A stretch of DNA of 64,000 nt from JAFLCL01 sp039809495 (lineage in GTDB: Bacteria > Myxococcota_A > Polyangia > Polyangiales > Sandaracinaceae), in contig JBDHVC010000011.1 in NCBI GenBank assembly GCA_039809495.1, forward strand, positions 1 through 64,000, given 5' to 3'. Made by a program: the position numbers and the translations under genes. The notes under the pieces were generated by a model. That model ran no database searches. It was not told the origin of the DNA and saw only the letters and a program-made list of their open reading frames with translations. Positions 36,255 to 44,619 of the stretch are shown here, one piece after another; position 1 is the stretch's first letter; every line of letters begins with the position of its first letter.

Positions 36255-37145
36255 TCAGAGGCACACGCGGTTTCGGCCGGTGCGCTTGGCCTCGTAGAGC
36301 TTCTCGTCGGCCGCCTTGATGAAGGCCGTCGCGTCCTGCCCGGGCGAGAGCTCCGCCGCGCCGACGGAGATGGTGACGACGATGCGCTCTCCCTCGAACA
36401 CGAAGGGGTTCTCCTCGACGCGGCGGCGGAGATCGGCGGCGATGGCGCCCGCGCCGACGAGCGGCGTCTCGGGCAGGACCGCGCAGAATTCCTCGCCGCC
36501 GTAGCGGCCGAGGATGTCGTCCGGGCGCAGGCGCTGTCTCACGAGCGACGCGAGCTCCTTGAGCACGTAGTCGCCCGCGAGGTGGCCGAACGTGTCGTTG
36601 ATCTTCTTGAAGAAGTCGATGTCGAAGAGGATGAGCGAGAGGGGCCGCTGGTGACGGGCGGCGCGCGGGATCTCCCGCTCGAGCGACTCCATCAGGTACC
36701 GCTTGTTGTGGATGTTCGTGAGCCCGTCCTTGATCGCGAGCTCGTGGATCGTCTCGTGGTACTGGGCCTCGACGTCCGAGCCGCTCAGGTACTTGACGAT
36801 CGTGTCCCCGATCTTGATCTGATCGCCTCGCGCGAGGAGGCGATCGCGCACGAGATCGCCGTTCACGTAGGTGCCGTTCGTCGAGTTGCTGTCGACGACG
36901 GCCCACCCTGCGCCCCGCGAGACGATCTCGCAGTGGCGCCGCGAGACGCTGTCGTTGTCGAGGACGATGTTCGCGTCGTTCCCGCGGCCGATCGTGACCT
37001 TCTCCCGAAGGACGTAGCGCTTACCGAACTGGCGTGGGTCGGCGGAGTAGATCACGACGACGCAGTCGTTCCCCGCCGGCCGAGCTTGATGGAGCTCCGC
37101 GAGGCTCGTCACGCGGGTCTTGATGTCGGCGCTGTCGTCGTCCAC
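36255..37145 (-). CDS. FHA-GGDEF diguanylate cyclase
   Basis: A 296-residue signalling protein. An N-terminal FHA phosphothreonine-binding domain (about residues 38-120; VTIGRGNDANIVL, SVSRRHCEI, NSTNGTYVNG) is followed by a GGDEF domain (about residues 130-296; LFDIDFFKKINDTFGH, GRYGGEEFCAVLPE). The intact GGEEF active site suggests cyclic-di-GMP synthesis. FHA placement implies activation through a phosphorylated partner, for example a Ser/Thr kinase substrate. No RxxD inhibitory site is obvious before GGEEF. The GTG at 37145 follows GAGGGGGC; a TTG 4 codons upstream is an alternative. No membrane helices. Confidence 0.92.
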   Translation of the reverse strand: MDDDSADIKTRVTSLAELHQARPAGNDCVVVIYSADPRQFGKRYVLREKVTIGRGNDANIVLDNDSVSRRHCEIVSRGAGWAVVDSNSTNGTYVNGDLVRDRLLARGDQIKIGDTIVKYLSGSDVEAQYHETIHELAIKDGLTNIHNKRYLMESLEREIPRAARHQRPLSLILFDIDFFKKINDTFGHLAGDYVLKELASLVRQRLRPDDILGRYGGEEFCAVLPETPLVGAGAIAADLRRRVEENPFVFEGERIVVTISVGAAELSPGQDATAFIKAADEKLYEAKRTGRNRVCL

Positions 37146-37246
37146 GAGCCCCCTCAATCTACGAGCGTCGCGGCGTCGGCGTCAACGATTCCGGGCGGAC
37201 GCGTCGTCGGCATCGACGCGACGTCCGGGCGGCGTAGAGTGGCCAC

Positions 37247-38368
37247 ATGCATCGAGGGGTTCGCGAGCTGATTCGCTGGGCAGAAGAGAACGTGGGAGCG
37301 GGCGTCGTGAAGCTCGAGCCACCGGCCACGGTGGGCGATCTCTCGACGCTCGAGCAGGAGATCGGGGCGCCGCTCCCCTCCGATCTGCGCGACGTGCTCG
37401 GGCGCTTCAACGGCGCGGTCCTCCCGACGGCCGTGCTCTTGACGGCCGCCCAAGGGCCAGGGACGACGATCGACGCGGCGCTCCGCGAGGTCGCCGCGCT
37501 GCGCGAGGCCTCGTTCCTCGATCCGGAGCTCCTGCTCCCCTTCGCGCGGACGGACCAGGGCTCGGTCCTCGCCTTCGATCGCTCCGCCGCGCCGATCAGC
37601 GACACCTGGCCGATCGTCGACTTCGACCTCGAGAGCGGCGACGTCCGGCTCGTGCATCGAACCTTCGACGCTTGGTGTCGGATCCAGGTCGGAGAGTGGA
37701 CCTCGCCCGACTTCGAGGGCGAATTCACGCTCGATCGCTACCTCGAGGTCGGCCGACGCCACGCGGGGATCGAGCCGGACGTGAGCGTCGCCCACGTCAC
37801 GGTCGGCCACGCCGAGCGGCGCGCGGGGCATCCAGAGCGAGCCCTCGCGGCGTACCTGCGCGGCGCGCGCTGCGTCCCGCCGGAGCCGTGGTGCGACTTC
37901 GAGGCGCTCAAGCTCGCCGTGGTCCTCGGCGACACGGCGAGCGCGTTCGAGGCGGGCGCGCGCCTCGGCAAGCGAGCTCCGACGAGCGTCTGGGCCGCGC
38001 GCCGCACGACCCCCTCGCGCGTCGCTCACCTGGTCGCCCGAGCCCTCCGCGCGAGCGGCGCGAGCGACGAGGCGCCCTGGCTCCGCGTCCTCGATCACCT
38101 CACGCTCCAGGCCCTCGACGACGACGATCGCGCGGCGTGCGTCGCGCTGCGCGAGGCGGCCGAGCGCCGCGCGCCCCTCCCGCCGCCGTCCCCGCCGCAC
38201 CCGACCCGCTTCCCCATGGCCGAGCCGAGCGCCGGGTGGTGGGCCTCGCTCGAGCAGGCCTACCTCGAGGGCCAGCTCCGCGACGAGGATCTCGCGTTCG
38301 ACGCGATCTACGACTCGCTCCCCGATCATCGCGCGGCGGACCTGCTCCGAATTCGGCGAGACTTCTGA
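37247..38368 (+). CDS. SUKH (SMI1/KNR4) domain protein with helical C-terminus
   Basis: A 373-residue cytoplasmic protein. Residues 1-165 match the SMI1/KNR4 (SUKH) fold: LEQEIGAPLPSDLRDVLGRFNG at the start and FDRSAAPISDTWPIVDFDL later. SUKH proteins are often immunity proteins against polymorphic toxins, but many are housekeeping regulators. The rest (165-373) is Ala/Arg/Leu-rich and helical with TPR-like character (RRAGHPERALAAYLRGAR). No toxin gene adjoins it, so an immunity role is not supported here. It diverges from the FHA-GGDEF gene. Confidence 0.8.
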   Translation: MHRGVRELIRWAEENVGAGVVKLEPPATVGDLSTLEQEIGAPLPSDLRDVLGRFNGAVLPTAVLLTAAQGPGTTIDAALREVAALREASFLDPELLLPFARTDQGSVLAFDRSAAPISDTWPIVDFDLESGDVRLVHRTFDAWCRIQVGEWTSPDFEGEFTLDRYLEVGRRHAGIEPDVSVAHVTVGHAERRAGHPERALAAYLRGARCVPPEPWCDFEALKLAVVLGDTASAFEAGARLGKRAPTSVWAARRTTPSRVAHLVARALRASGASDEAPWLRVLDHLTLQALDDDDRAACVALREAAERRAPLPPPSPPHPTRFPMAEPSAGWWASLEQAYLEGQLRDEDLAFDAIYDSLPDHRAADLLRIRRDF

Positions 38369-38505
38369 GCCGCGCCGCGACGCGGCGGGCGAGGGCCGCT
38401 TTGCGAAGCGACGGATCCTCGGGGACTATCGAGGGCCCTCTCGCGCGTTGCACGTCCCCGATGCCCAGCCACCCGCAGCCGCTCGTCCGGATCTCGGCGC
38501 GAAGA

Positions 38506-38535
38506 CGCCGCGATGGGGCGCGCCGCGATGGGGCG
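38506..38535 (+). repeat. 15-bp tandem duplication before gspK
   Basis: CGCCGCGATGGGGCG occurs twice in direct succession, and a third degenerate copy follows to about 38550. The unit is five codons, so an upstream in-frame start would read RDGAR RDGAR GDGTR just before the pseudopilin leader. Two of the ATGs lie inside the units but out of the gspK frame. Confidence 0.75.
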
Positions 38536-38562
38536 CGCGGCGACGGAACGCGGCCTCGCTCG

Positions 38563-39873
38563 ATGCGAGAGCGGGGCGTCGCGCTCGTCATGGCGATGGT
38601 GGCGCTCGCGATCCTCGCGGTGATGCTCGCCGACATGCAGCAGAGCACGGCCGCGGCGTTCCTGGTGGCGACGAGCGAGCGGGACCAGCTGCGCGCCGAG
38701 TACATGGCGCGCAGCGGCATCAACCTGACGCGCCTCATCATCGCCGAGGAGCCGCTCATCCGCGCGACCGTGGCGCCGATGTACCAGATGCTCGTCGGGA
38801 GGCCGCCGCCCCAGCTCCCCGTCTGGACGTTCGCGAACGATCTCCTCCAGCCCTTCTGCAACTACCAGGGCGCGCAGGGCATGGCTGGCTCGACGGGGCT
38901 CGACTTCACGGGCGCCGAGGGGATCGGCGACACCCACGCGAGCTGCCAGATCGTCGCCTACGCGGAGAACAGCCGCATCAACCTGAACGATCCGCTCTTC
39001 TTCGACGGAGATCGCGCGCGCACGAGCGTCGCGATGCAGTTCTTCGCGCTGATGGGCGGCTACCAGTCCCCCTCGCCCTTCGATCCGCTCTTCGAGCAGA
39101 GCGACGCGGACGGGCAGATCTCGACGCGGCAGGACATCGTCAGCGCGCTCATCGACTGGTGGGACTACGACACGGATCGCACCAACTTCGATCCGGGCGC
39201 CGCGAGCGTGACGGTCGGCGGGATGGAGGACGACGTCTACGAGCGCTACGACGACCCCTACCGCGCGAAGAACGCCCCGTTCGACTCGCTCGAGGAGATC
39301 CGCCTCGTACGCGGCGTCGGCGACGACTTCTGGTCGACCTTCATCGAGGCCGATCCGGCCCACCCCGAGGAGCGGCTCGTCACGATCTACGGCTCGGGCT
39401 CCGTCAACCCGAACGAGGCGCCGCCCCAGGTGCTGCTCGCGCGGGTCTGCTCCGTGCTGACGGATCAGCCCCTCTGCACCGATCCCGTCGAGGCCTCGAA
39501 ATTCATCCAGCTCGTCCAGACCGTCCGCTCGATCGCCCCGATCCCGTTCTTCTCGACGGGCGCGGACTTCATGACCTTCCTCGAGGGCCGGGGCGGGCCC
39601 CAAGAGCTCTACCCGATGCTCGCGAGCTTCCTCGGCGCCGACAGCCCTCTCTTGTTTCGGCCCGTCTCGATCCGCCCCGATCAGCGGTCGGTGCTCGAGC
39701 CGCTGCTCGTGACCGGCGCGCGCATCCTCAGCATCAACGCGACGGGCGAGTCGGGCCGCGCGGCCGTGACGATCCGGACGGTGATGAACTTCCACGAGCG
39801 CTGGACGCCGCCGCCGCCGAACGCGGGCACCATGCCGAGCCTCGGCATCTTCTACTACTACCGCGTGGAGTGA
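38563..39873 (+). CDS. gspK: type II secretion minor pseudopilin GspK
   Basis: A 436-residue minor pseudopilin that caps the T2SS pseudopilus tip. The N-terminus MRERGVALVMAMVALAILAV is a short basic leader ending in Gly, the prepilin-peptidase site, then the hydrophobic pilin helix. Then come the long K-specific domain with IVAYAENSRINLND, ISTRQDIVSALIDWWD, the Asp-rich calcium-like DAD and DTD segments and SVNPNEAPPQVL. An in-frame ATG at 38461 would add a 34-residue basic extension containing the tandem repeat; the shorter start gives a standard leader. No other gsp gene is visible to either side in this window. Confidence 0.88.
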   Translation: MRERGVALVMAMVALAILAVMLADMQQSTAAAFLVATSERDQLRAEYMARSGINLTRLIIAEEPLIRATVAPMYQMLVGRPPPQLPVWTFANDLLQPFCNYQGAQGMAGSTGLDFTGAEGIGDTHASCQIVAYAENSRINLNDPLFFDGDRARTSVAMQFFALMGGYQSPSPFDPLFEQSDADGQISTRQDIVSALIDWWDYDTDRTNFDPGAASVTVGGMEDDVYERYDDPYRAKNAPFDSLEEIRLVRGVGDDFWSTFIEADPAHPEERLVTIYGSGSVNPNEAPPQVLLARVCSVLTDQPLCTDPVEASKFIQLVQTVRSIAPIPFFSTGADFMTFLEGRGGPQELYPMLASFLGADSPLLFRPVSIRPDQRSVLEPLLVTGARILSINATGESGRAAVTIRTVMNFHERWTPPPPNAGTMPSLGIFYYYRVE

Positions 39874-39876
39874 GGG

Positions 39877-39890
39877 GGGCGGCTTCGCCC
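39877..39890. terminator. GC hairpin after gspK
   Basis: GGGCG-GCTT-CGCCC forms a 5-bp stem with a tetraloop directly after the gspK stop, inside the 45-bp gap before the convergent gpsA end. No T-run follows. The gap also contains the TGACGGCGCG motif at the gpsA stop. Confidence 0.35.
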
Positions 39891-39918
39891 GACGGAGGGC
39901 GCCGAGCGACGCGCGCCG

Positions 39919-40926
39919 TCAGTCGCGCTCGGCCCGCAGCCGCCGCGTCATCAGCGCGCCGACGGCCTCGAGCGGCGACCAGTCCTCGTAGAGCACGCGG
40001 TACATCGCGTGGACGATCGGCATCTCGACGCCCTCGCGGACGCTCAGCTCGTAGGCGCTCTTCGCGGTGCGGACGCCCTCGGCGACCTGTGACATCGTGG
40101 CGAGGATCTCCGGGAGCTTCTTCCCCGCGCCGAGCTCGAGCCCGACCTTGCGGTTGCGCGAGAGATCCCCGGTGCACGTGAGGACGAGATCCCCCATGCC
40201 GCCCAGGCCCGCCATCGTCAGCGCGTTCGCCCCGAGCGTGATCGCGAGCCGGCTCATCTCGGCGAGCCCTCGCGTGATGATCGCGGCGCGCGTGTTGTGG
40301 CCGAACCCGAGGCCGTCGCCGACCCCAGCCGCGATCGCCATGACGTTCTTGAGCGCTCCGCCGAGCTCGATGCCGACGACGTCGTCGGTCGTGTAGACGC
40401 GCAGCCGATCGGAGCCGAGCGTCGCCTGGATCCGCGCGCCGACGTCCGCGTCGCTCGCGGCGACGACGACGGCCGTCGGCATCCCGAGCGCGACCTCCTT
40501 CGCGAACGAGGGGCCGCCCAGGTAGCCGAGCAGGTGATGACGCTCCGAGGGGACGTGATCCTCGAAGATGCCGCTCATCAGCTTGAGCGTGCCGATCTCG
40601 ATGCCCTTGGTCGCGCTCAGGATGGGCGCATCGGGCGGGAAGAAGCCGATCGCGTGGTCGAGCGTCTCGCGCAGCCCGTGGGTTGGCACGACGGAGAGGA
40701 CGAGCTCGGCGCCCGCGAGCGTGCGCTCGAGATCGGCGCTCGCGTGGAGCGTCGGACCGAGGGCGATCCCTGGAAGATAGCGTGCGTTCTCCCGGCTCGC
40801 CTCGATCGCGTCCGCGAGCTCCGCTCGCCGAGCCCAGAGCCGAACGTCGTGCCCCTGATCCGAGAGGCTCTTGGCGAGAGCCGTTCCCCAGGAACCGGCC
40901 CCGAGGACGGCGACGTGAGCGACCAT
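39919..40926 (-). CDS. gpsA: glycerol-3-phosphate dehydrogenase [NAD(P)+]
   Basis: A 335-residue cytoplasmic enzyme reducing dihydroxyacetone phosphate to sn-glycerol-3-phosphate, the backbone for phospholipids. The dinucleotide motif VLGAGSWGTALA starts at residue 6; KGIEIGT, GPSFAKEVALGMPTA, the catalytic Lys in ELGGALKNVMAIAAGVGDGLG, and GLGGMGDLVLTCTG are family signatures. The ATG at 40926 is chosen to place the Rossmann motif normally; an upstream in-frame start adds 11 unconserved residues. The gene supplies the substrate class used by the PlsC-like enzyme of the lipid cluster 12 kb away. Confidence 0.96.
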   Translation of the reverse strand: MVAHVAVLGAGSWGTALAKSLSDQGHDVRLWARRAELADAIEASRENARYLPGIALGPTLHASADLERTLAGAELVLSVVPTHGLRETLDHAIGFFPPDAPILSATKGIEIGTLKLMSGIFEDHVPSERHHLLGYLGGPSFAKEVALGMPTAVVVAASDADVGARIQATLGSDRLRVYTTDDVVGIELGGALKNVMAIAAGVGDGLGFGHNTRAAIITRGLAEMSRLAITLGANALTMAGLGGMGDLVLTCTGDLSRNRKVGLELGAGKKLPEILATMSQVAEGVRTAKSAYELSVREGVEMPIVHAMYRVLYEDWSPLEAVGALMTRRLRAERD

Positions 40927-40976
40927 GCCGCTGACGATACCAGAGCGCTCGCGCCCCATCGCGCTATGATCGCGCG

Positions 40977-41969
40977 ATGCGTCTCGCCGCCTTCCGGCCC
41001 TGGGTGTTGAGCGTGACCCTCGCGATCGGCGGCTGCTACGAGGCTCATGGCCTGGACGAGGTCGCGCCGAGCGATGGAGCGACGAGGGACGCGAGCGCCC
41101 TCGACGCTCGGATCGCGGACGGAGCGATCGACGCGCCCGGCCTCGACGCGACCCTCTCCGACGCCGCCCTCCCCGACGCCTTCTTCGCCCGGCCCGACGC
41201 CGCCCTCCCCGACGCCTTCTTCGCCCGGCCCGACGCCGCCCTCCCCGACGCCTTCTTCGCTCGGCCCGACGCCGCCCTCCCCGACGCGGCCCTGCCCCCG
41301 ACCTCGAGGGCCCTCCGGTTCACCGCCGAGCAGGTGATGACCGTGCCGGATCGCCCCGCGCTCTCGATCGGCCCCGACCTCACCCTCGAGCTCTGGGCAC
41401 GGCTGCGCTCGCCGGGCGTCATCGTGATCAAGGGCGATCCGCGCGTCGCCTACCACCTCTACCTCGAGCTCCTGCCGAGCCCCGACGGCGCGCTCCGCAC
41501 GTTTCGCTTCGGCTTCGCCGGCGAGGGGCGGGCCCCCTTCGAGATCGATCGCCCGATCGCCCGCGACACCTGGACGCACTTCGCGCTCGTCCAGCGCGCT
41601 CGACCCCGAGGACGGCTCGAGGTCGAGCTCTTCATCGACGGCGAGAGCGCGTCGGGAGGCCCGCTGGTGTACGCGACGGTTGACGACTACCTCACCACCT
41701 TCAACACGCAGCCGCTGCTCTTTGGCCGCATGGACATGGACCTCGACGAGGTGCGGCTCTGGCGCGTGCCGCGCACGCTCGCGACCCTCCGCGCCTTCAT
41801 GCGCAGGGAGCTGCCGCCGAGGGCGAGCGGCCTCGCCGCCTACTGGCCGCTCGGCGGCGTGGGGCAGGTGGTCCTCGACCGATCGCTCGGAGGCAACGAC
41901 GGCTTCCGCGGCACCATGACGGACGAGGACCGGGCGGATCCGACCTGGATCCCGGACGGCGCCTTCTGA
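40977..41969 (+). CDS. LamG/concanavalin-fold lipoprotein with tandem-repeat linker
   Basis: A 330-residue lipoprotein with lipobox AIGGC, then a roughly 85-residue linker rich in Asp, Ala and Pro that contains 12-residue units DAALPDAFFARP repeated three and a half times. From residue 110 a LamG/concanavalin A-like jelly roll follows (LTLELWARLRSPGVIVIKG, WTHFALVQRARPRG, LLFGRMDMDLDEVRLW, GLAAYWPLG), probably binding carbohydrate or protein on the surface. The linker resembles those of other Myxococcota lipoproteins but with unusually regular repetition. It diverges from gpsA across 50 bp. Confidence 0.85.
   Translation: MRLAAFRPWVLSVTLAIGGCYEAHGLDEVAPSDGATRDASALDARIADGAIDAPGLDATLSDAALPDAFFARPDAALPDAFFARPDAALPDAFFARPDAALPDAALPPTSRALRFTAEQVMTVPDRPALSIGPDLTLELWARLRSPGVIVIKGDPRVAYHLYLELLPSPDGALRTFRFGFAGEGRAPFEIDRPIARDTWTHFALVQRARPRGRLEVELFIDGESASGGPLVYATVDDYLTTFNTQPLLFGRMDMDLDEVRLWRVPRTLATLRAFMRRELPPRASGLAAYWPLGGVGQVVLDRSLGGNDGFRGTMTDEDRADPTWIPDGAF
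41160..41286 (+). repeat. 36-bp in-frame tandem repeat, about 3.5 copies
   Basis: Units at 41160-41195, 41196-41231 and 41232-41267 are almost identical, with only a synonymous-type change in the third, and a partial unit follows. Each encodes DAALPDAFFARP in the lipoprotein linker. Near-identity implies recent expansion, so the copy number may vary between strains. It is not a CRISPR because no spacers separate the units. Confidence 0.95.
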
Positions 41970-42055
41970 GCCGATCCTCGCCCGCGATCGCGCGCTCCGC
42001 GAGACGAATTGACTGACGTTTTCGTTGCCCGTGACTGTTCCGTGACGATTTTCAC

Positions 42056-42072
42056 TAGACTGACATGTCAGT
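42056..42072 (+). promoter_or_regulatory. candidate promoter -10 overlapping a palindromic operator
   Basis: ACTGACATGTCAGT (42059-42072) is a perfect 14-bp palindrome 20 bp before the first gene of the lipid cluster. The -10-like TAGACT (42056-42061) overlaps it; -35 candidates (GTGACT at 42031, TTGACT at 42009) are imperfectly spaced. The surrounding 100 bp is noticeably richer in A/T than its neighbours. The TetR-family gene at the end of the cluster is the natural candidate to bind here, giving repression and autoregulation; this is inference. Confidence 0.55.
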
Positions 42073-42091
42073 GCAGTCGTAGAGACGTCGG

Positions 42092-42889
42092 ATGCAAATC
42101 GGAGGATCGCCCTTCGACGCCGCGCCGCGCGCCCCCTCGACCCGCCCCGCCGCGTTCTTTCGGCTCGAGGGCGTGATGCACCCGGCCGGCGCGTGGGAAG
42201 CCGCCGCCTACGTGGCCGCCAACGCGGCCTCGATGCGACGGCGCCTGCTCGGCATGGGCGGCGCCGTCGTCTCGGGGGCGCTGCGCGGCGTGAGCCTCGC
42301 GGGAGCCGGGCTCGTCGGCGCGCGCTCGACCCGGCTCGCCTACTCGGTCCTCGCCGGCTTCTCGCGCGATCGCCTCGAGGTGCTCGGCGAGGACTACGCC
42401 CGCGACGTCCTCGTCCGCGGCGCGCGGCCCTCCGCGCTTCGGCTCGTCGAGGGCGCGCGCCGCGACGGCTTCACGACCGTGCTCATCGCCGAGGCGAGCG
42501 CCGAGGTCGCCGACGCCTTCGCGCGAGCGCTCGCGAAGGATGGACCGAGCTTCGATCTCGTCCTCGCGAACCACCTCGAGCTCGACGATCGAGGCCGCGC
42601 GACGGGCGCGCTCGTCGATCCCGTCATCGCCCCCGAGGTCGATCCTCGCAGGCTCCGCGCGATCGCGGCCGAGCACGGCTTCGACCTCGAGGCGAGCCGC
42701 GCCTACGGCCACGCCCACGCCGATCTCGTCCTCCTCGGCCTCGTCGGTCACCCCTGCGCGATCGAGCCCGATCGCGAGCTCGCGCGGGTCGCGCGCGATC
42801 TCGACTGGCCGATCGTCCGCGCGGAGGCCCCCTTCGATCCCCCCACCCCCTCGACGCGTCGCACGCACGACGAAGGAGCGCCGGCTTGA
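42092..42889 (+). CDS. degenerate HAD-IB-like protein, first gene of lipid cluster
   Basis: A 265-residue protein with the layout of HAD-IB (SerB/CicA-like) phosphatases: AAFFRLEGVMHPAG near residue 20, RLVEGARRDGFTTVLIAEAS, VLANHLELDDRGRATG, RAYGHAHADLVLLGLVGHP and ELARVARDLDWPIV. The catalytic DxDGT has become R24-L-E26-G, and motif IV GDSxxD has become GHAHAD, so phosphatase activity is probably lost. HAD-IB domains are often fused to PlsC or placed next to fatty-acyl reductases, fitting the cluster. A short hydrophobic segment (residues 55-75) could touch the membrane. It overlaps the next gene by TTGA. Confidence 0.7.
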   Translation: MQIGGSPFDAAPRAPSTRPAAFFRLEGVMHPAGAWEAAAYVAANAASMRRRLLGMGGAVVSGALRGVSLAGAGLVGARSTRLAYSVLAGFSRDRLEVLGEDYARDVLVRGARPSALRLVEGARRDGFTTVLIAEASAEVADAFARALAKDGPSFDLVLANHLELDDRGRATGALVDPVIAPEVDPRRLRAIAAEHGFDLEASRAYGHAHADLVLLGLVGHPCAIEPDRELARVARDLDWPIVRAEAPFDPPTPSTRRTHDEGAPA

Positions 42890-44610
42890 CCCACGGAGAC
42901 GCCTTCGCCGGCCCGAGCGCGCGCGCGCGCTCGCCCCTCTCGGTGCGCGAGACGCTCCGCGGGCGGCACATCCTCGTGACGGGCTTCACGGGCTTCCTCG
43001 GGAAGGTGCTCGTCGCCATGCTCCTCGAGCGCGCCCCGGACATCGGGCGCATCACGCTCCTCGCGCGCGGCAAGAAGAAGGAGTCGGCGGCGACGCGCGT
43101 CCGCCAGCTCTTCGAGCGGAGCCCGGGCCTGCGCAACCTCCGGGAGCTCCACGGCGAGCGGCTCTCGAGCTTCCTCGCCGAGCGCGTCGACGTCGTCGCG
43201 GGCGACGTCCGCGACCCGAACTTCGGCATCGATCCGCGCGTCGTCGAGCACCTCGCCTCGAGCGTCGACTGCGTCGTCCACGTCGCGGGCCTGACGGACT
43301 TCGAGCCCGATCCGATCGAGGGCGTCGCGGTCAACGTGCGCGGCGCGATGCACGCGGCCGACCTCGCGGCGCGCACGCGAGGGCGACGCCTGCTCCACGT
43401 CTCGACCAGCTTCGTCGCGGGCGCCGTCTCCGGCCCGGTGCCCGAGCGCCTCGAGCCGGGCCTCTCGGCGAACGGCACGCGCTTCTCGCCTCGCGACGAG
43501 CTCGCGTCGATGGAGTCGCTCGTCCTCGCGACATCACGCCGCTTCCCCGATCCGGTCGAGGCGAAGAGGGCGCGCATCGAGCGAGGCACGCTGCGCGCGC
43601 TCGCGCTCGGGTGGCCCAACCTCTACACCTACAGCAAGGCCCTCGCCGAGCACCTCGTCGCGAGCCGCGGGGACATCGAGGTGACCTTCGTCCGCCCGTC
43701 GATCGTCGAGAGCGCGCGCGAGCTCCCGTTCAGCGGCTGGAACGAGGGCGTGAACACCTCGGGGCCGCTCGTGTGGCTCGTCGGGACCGTCCACCGCCGC
43801 ATGCCCTTCGCCGAGGACCACTGCTTCGACGTCGTGCCGGTCGACTCGGTCGCGCGCGGGACGGTCCTCGCGCTCGCGGAGCTCCTCCGGGGCGAGCACG
43901 CACGCATCTACCAGCTCGCGTCGGGCGACACCAACCCGTTCACGTTCGGGCGCGCGGTCGATCTCACCTCGCTCGTACGGCGCCGCGAGTACGGTCGCTC
44001 GAGCGATCCGTTCGAGCGCGTCGTCCTCAAGAACCTCGACAGCGTCGTCCACGATCGCGCCGCGGACGAGGATCCGTGGCTGCCCTTCGCGCGCAAGCTG
44101 ACCCGCACCGTGCGCGACGCGTTCTCGAGCTTCCGCGCGGAGCACCACCTCCCCGAGCTCGTGCGCGAGCGCTGGGGCGACGAGCTGACGAAGCTCGCGG
44201 CGCGCCAGGCGAAGAGCTGGGGGCGCGCGTCGCGCACGATCGGCCAGGTCATCGAGATGCTGCGCGTCTATCAGCCCTTCGTCTTCGACAACGACCTCCG
44301 GCTCGAGACGAAGGCGGTGCGCGAGGCGACGCTCCGCCTCGGCGCCGAGGAGCGCGCGCTCTTCGGCTGGGACCTCGCCTCGCTCGACTGGCGCGACTAC
44401 TGGATGAACGTCCACGTGCCGGGCCTCGACCGGTGGTCTCTGCCGCTCCTGCGCGGCGAGCGGATCCCCGACGATCCGCCGCTCGCCCTCGAGCGCGAGC
44501 TGGACGAGTGGACGCCCTCGCTCGTCAGGGACCCCCCCCGCGAGGGCGCGACGCTCTCGCTCTCGACCCAGGCGCTCGGATCCGAGAGCGCCCCGACGGA
44601 AGCCGAATAA
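42886..44610 (+). CDS. fatty acyl-CoA/ACP reductase (FAR-like)
   Basis: A 574-residue NAD(P)H-dependent reductase of the NAD_binding_4 (male-sterility) family, expected to reduce a fatty acyl thioester to aldehyde or alcohol. Rossmann motif VTGFTGFLGK at residues 31-40, RITLLARGKKKESA typical of FARs, the STSFVAGAVSGP strand, and the YSKAL catalytic Tyr/Lys in LYTYSKALAEHL are present; a C-terminal domain of about 200 residues resembles the Sterile region. The TTG start overlaps the upstream stop and is preceded by AAGGAG with a 7-base spacer, which decides this unusual start. The product would feed the acyltransferase or ligase steps nearby. Confidence 0.87.
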   Translation: MTHGDAFAGPSARARSPLSVRETLRGRHILVTGFTGFLGKVLVAMLLERAPDIGRITLLARGKKKESAATRVRQLFERSPGLRNLRELHGERLSSFLAERVDVVAGDVRDPNFGIDPRVVEHLASSVDCVVHVAGLTDFEPDPIEGVAVNVRGAMHAADLAARTRGRRLLHVSTSFVAGAVSGPVPERLEPGLSANGTRFSPRDELASMESLVLATSRRFPDPVEAKRARIERGTLRALALGWPNLYTYSKALAEHLVASRGDIEVTFVRPSIVESARELPFSGWNEGVNTSGPLVWLVGTVHRRMPFAEDHCFDVVPVDSVARGTVLALAELLRGEHARIYQLASGDTNPFTFGRAVDLTSLVRRREYGRSSDPFERVVLKNLDSVVHDRAADEDPWLPFARKLTRTVRDAFSSFRAEHHLPELVRERWGDELTKLAARQAKSWGRASRTIGQVIEMLRVYQPFVFDNDLRLETKAVREATLRLGAEERALFGWDLASLDWRDYWMNVHVPGLDRWSLPLLRGERIPDDPPLALERELDEWTPSLVRDPPREGATLSLSTQALGSESAPTEAE

Positions 44611-44619
44611 GGAGGCGTC

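Noticed and set aside
37247..38368. SUKH protein as an immunity gene of a toxin system
   Set aside because: No toxin, Rhs/WHH or secretion marker gene is next to it, so that function is not supported.
41160..41286. Possible CRISPR-like repeat array
   Set aside because: Units are directly adjacent without spacers, are in frame, and encode a protein linker.
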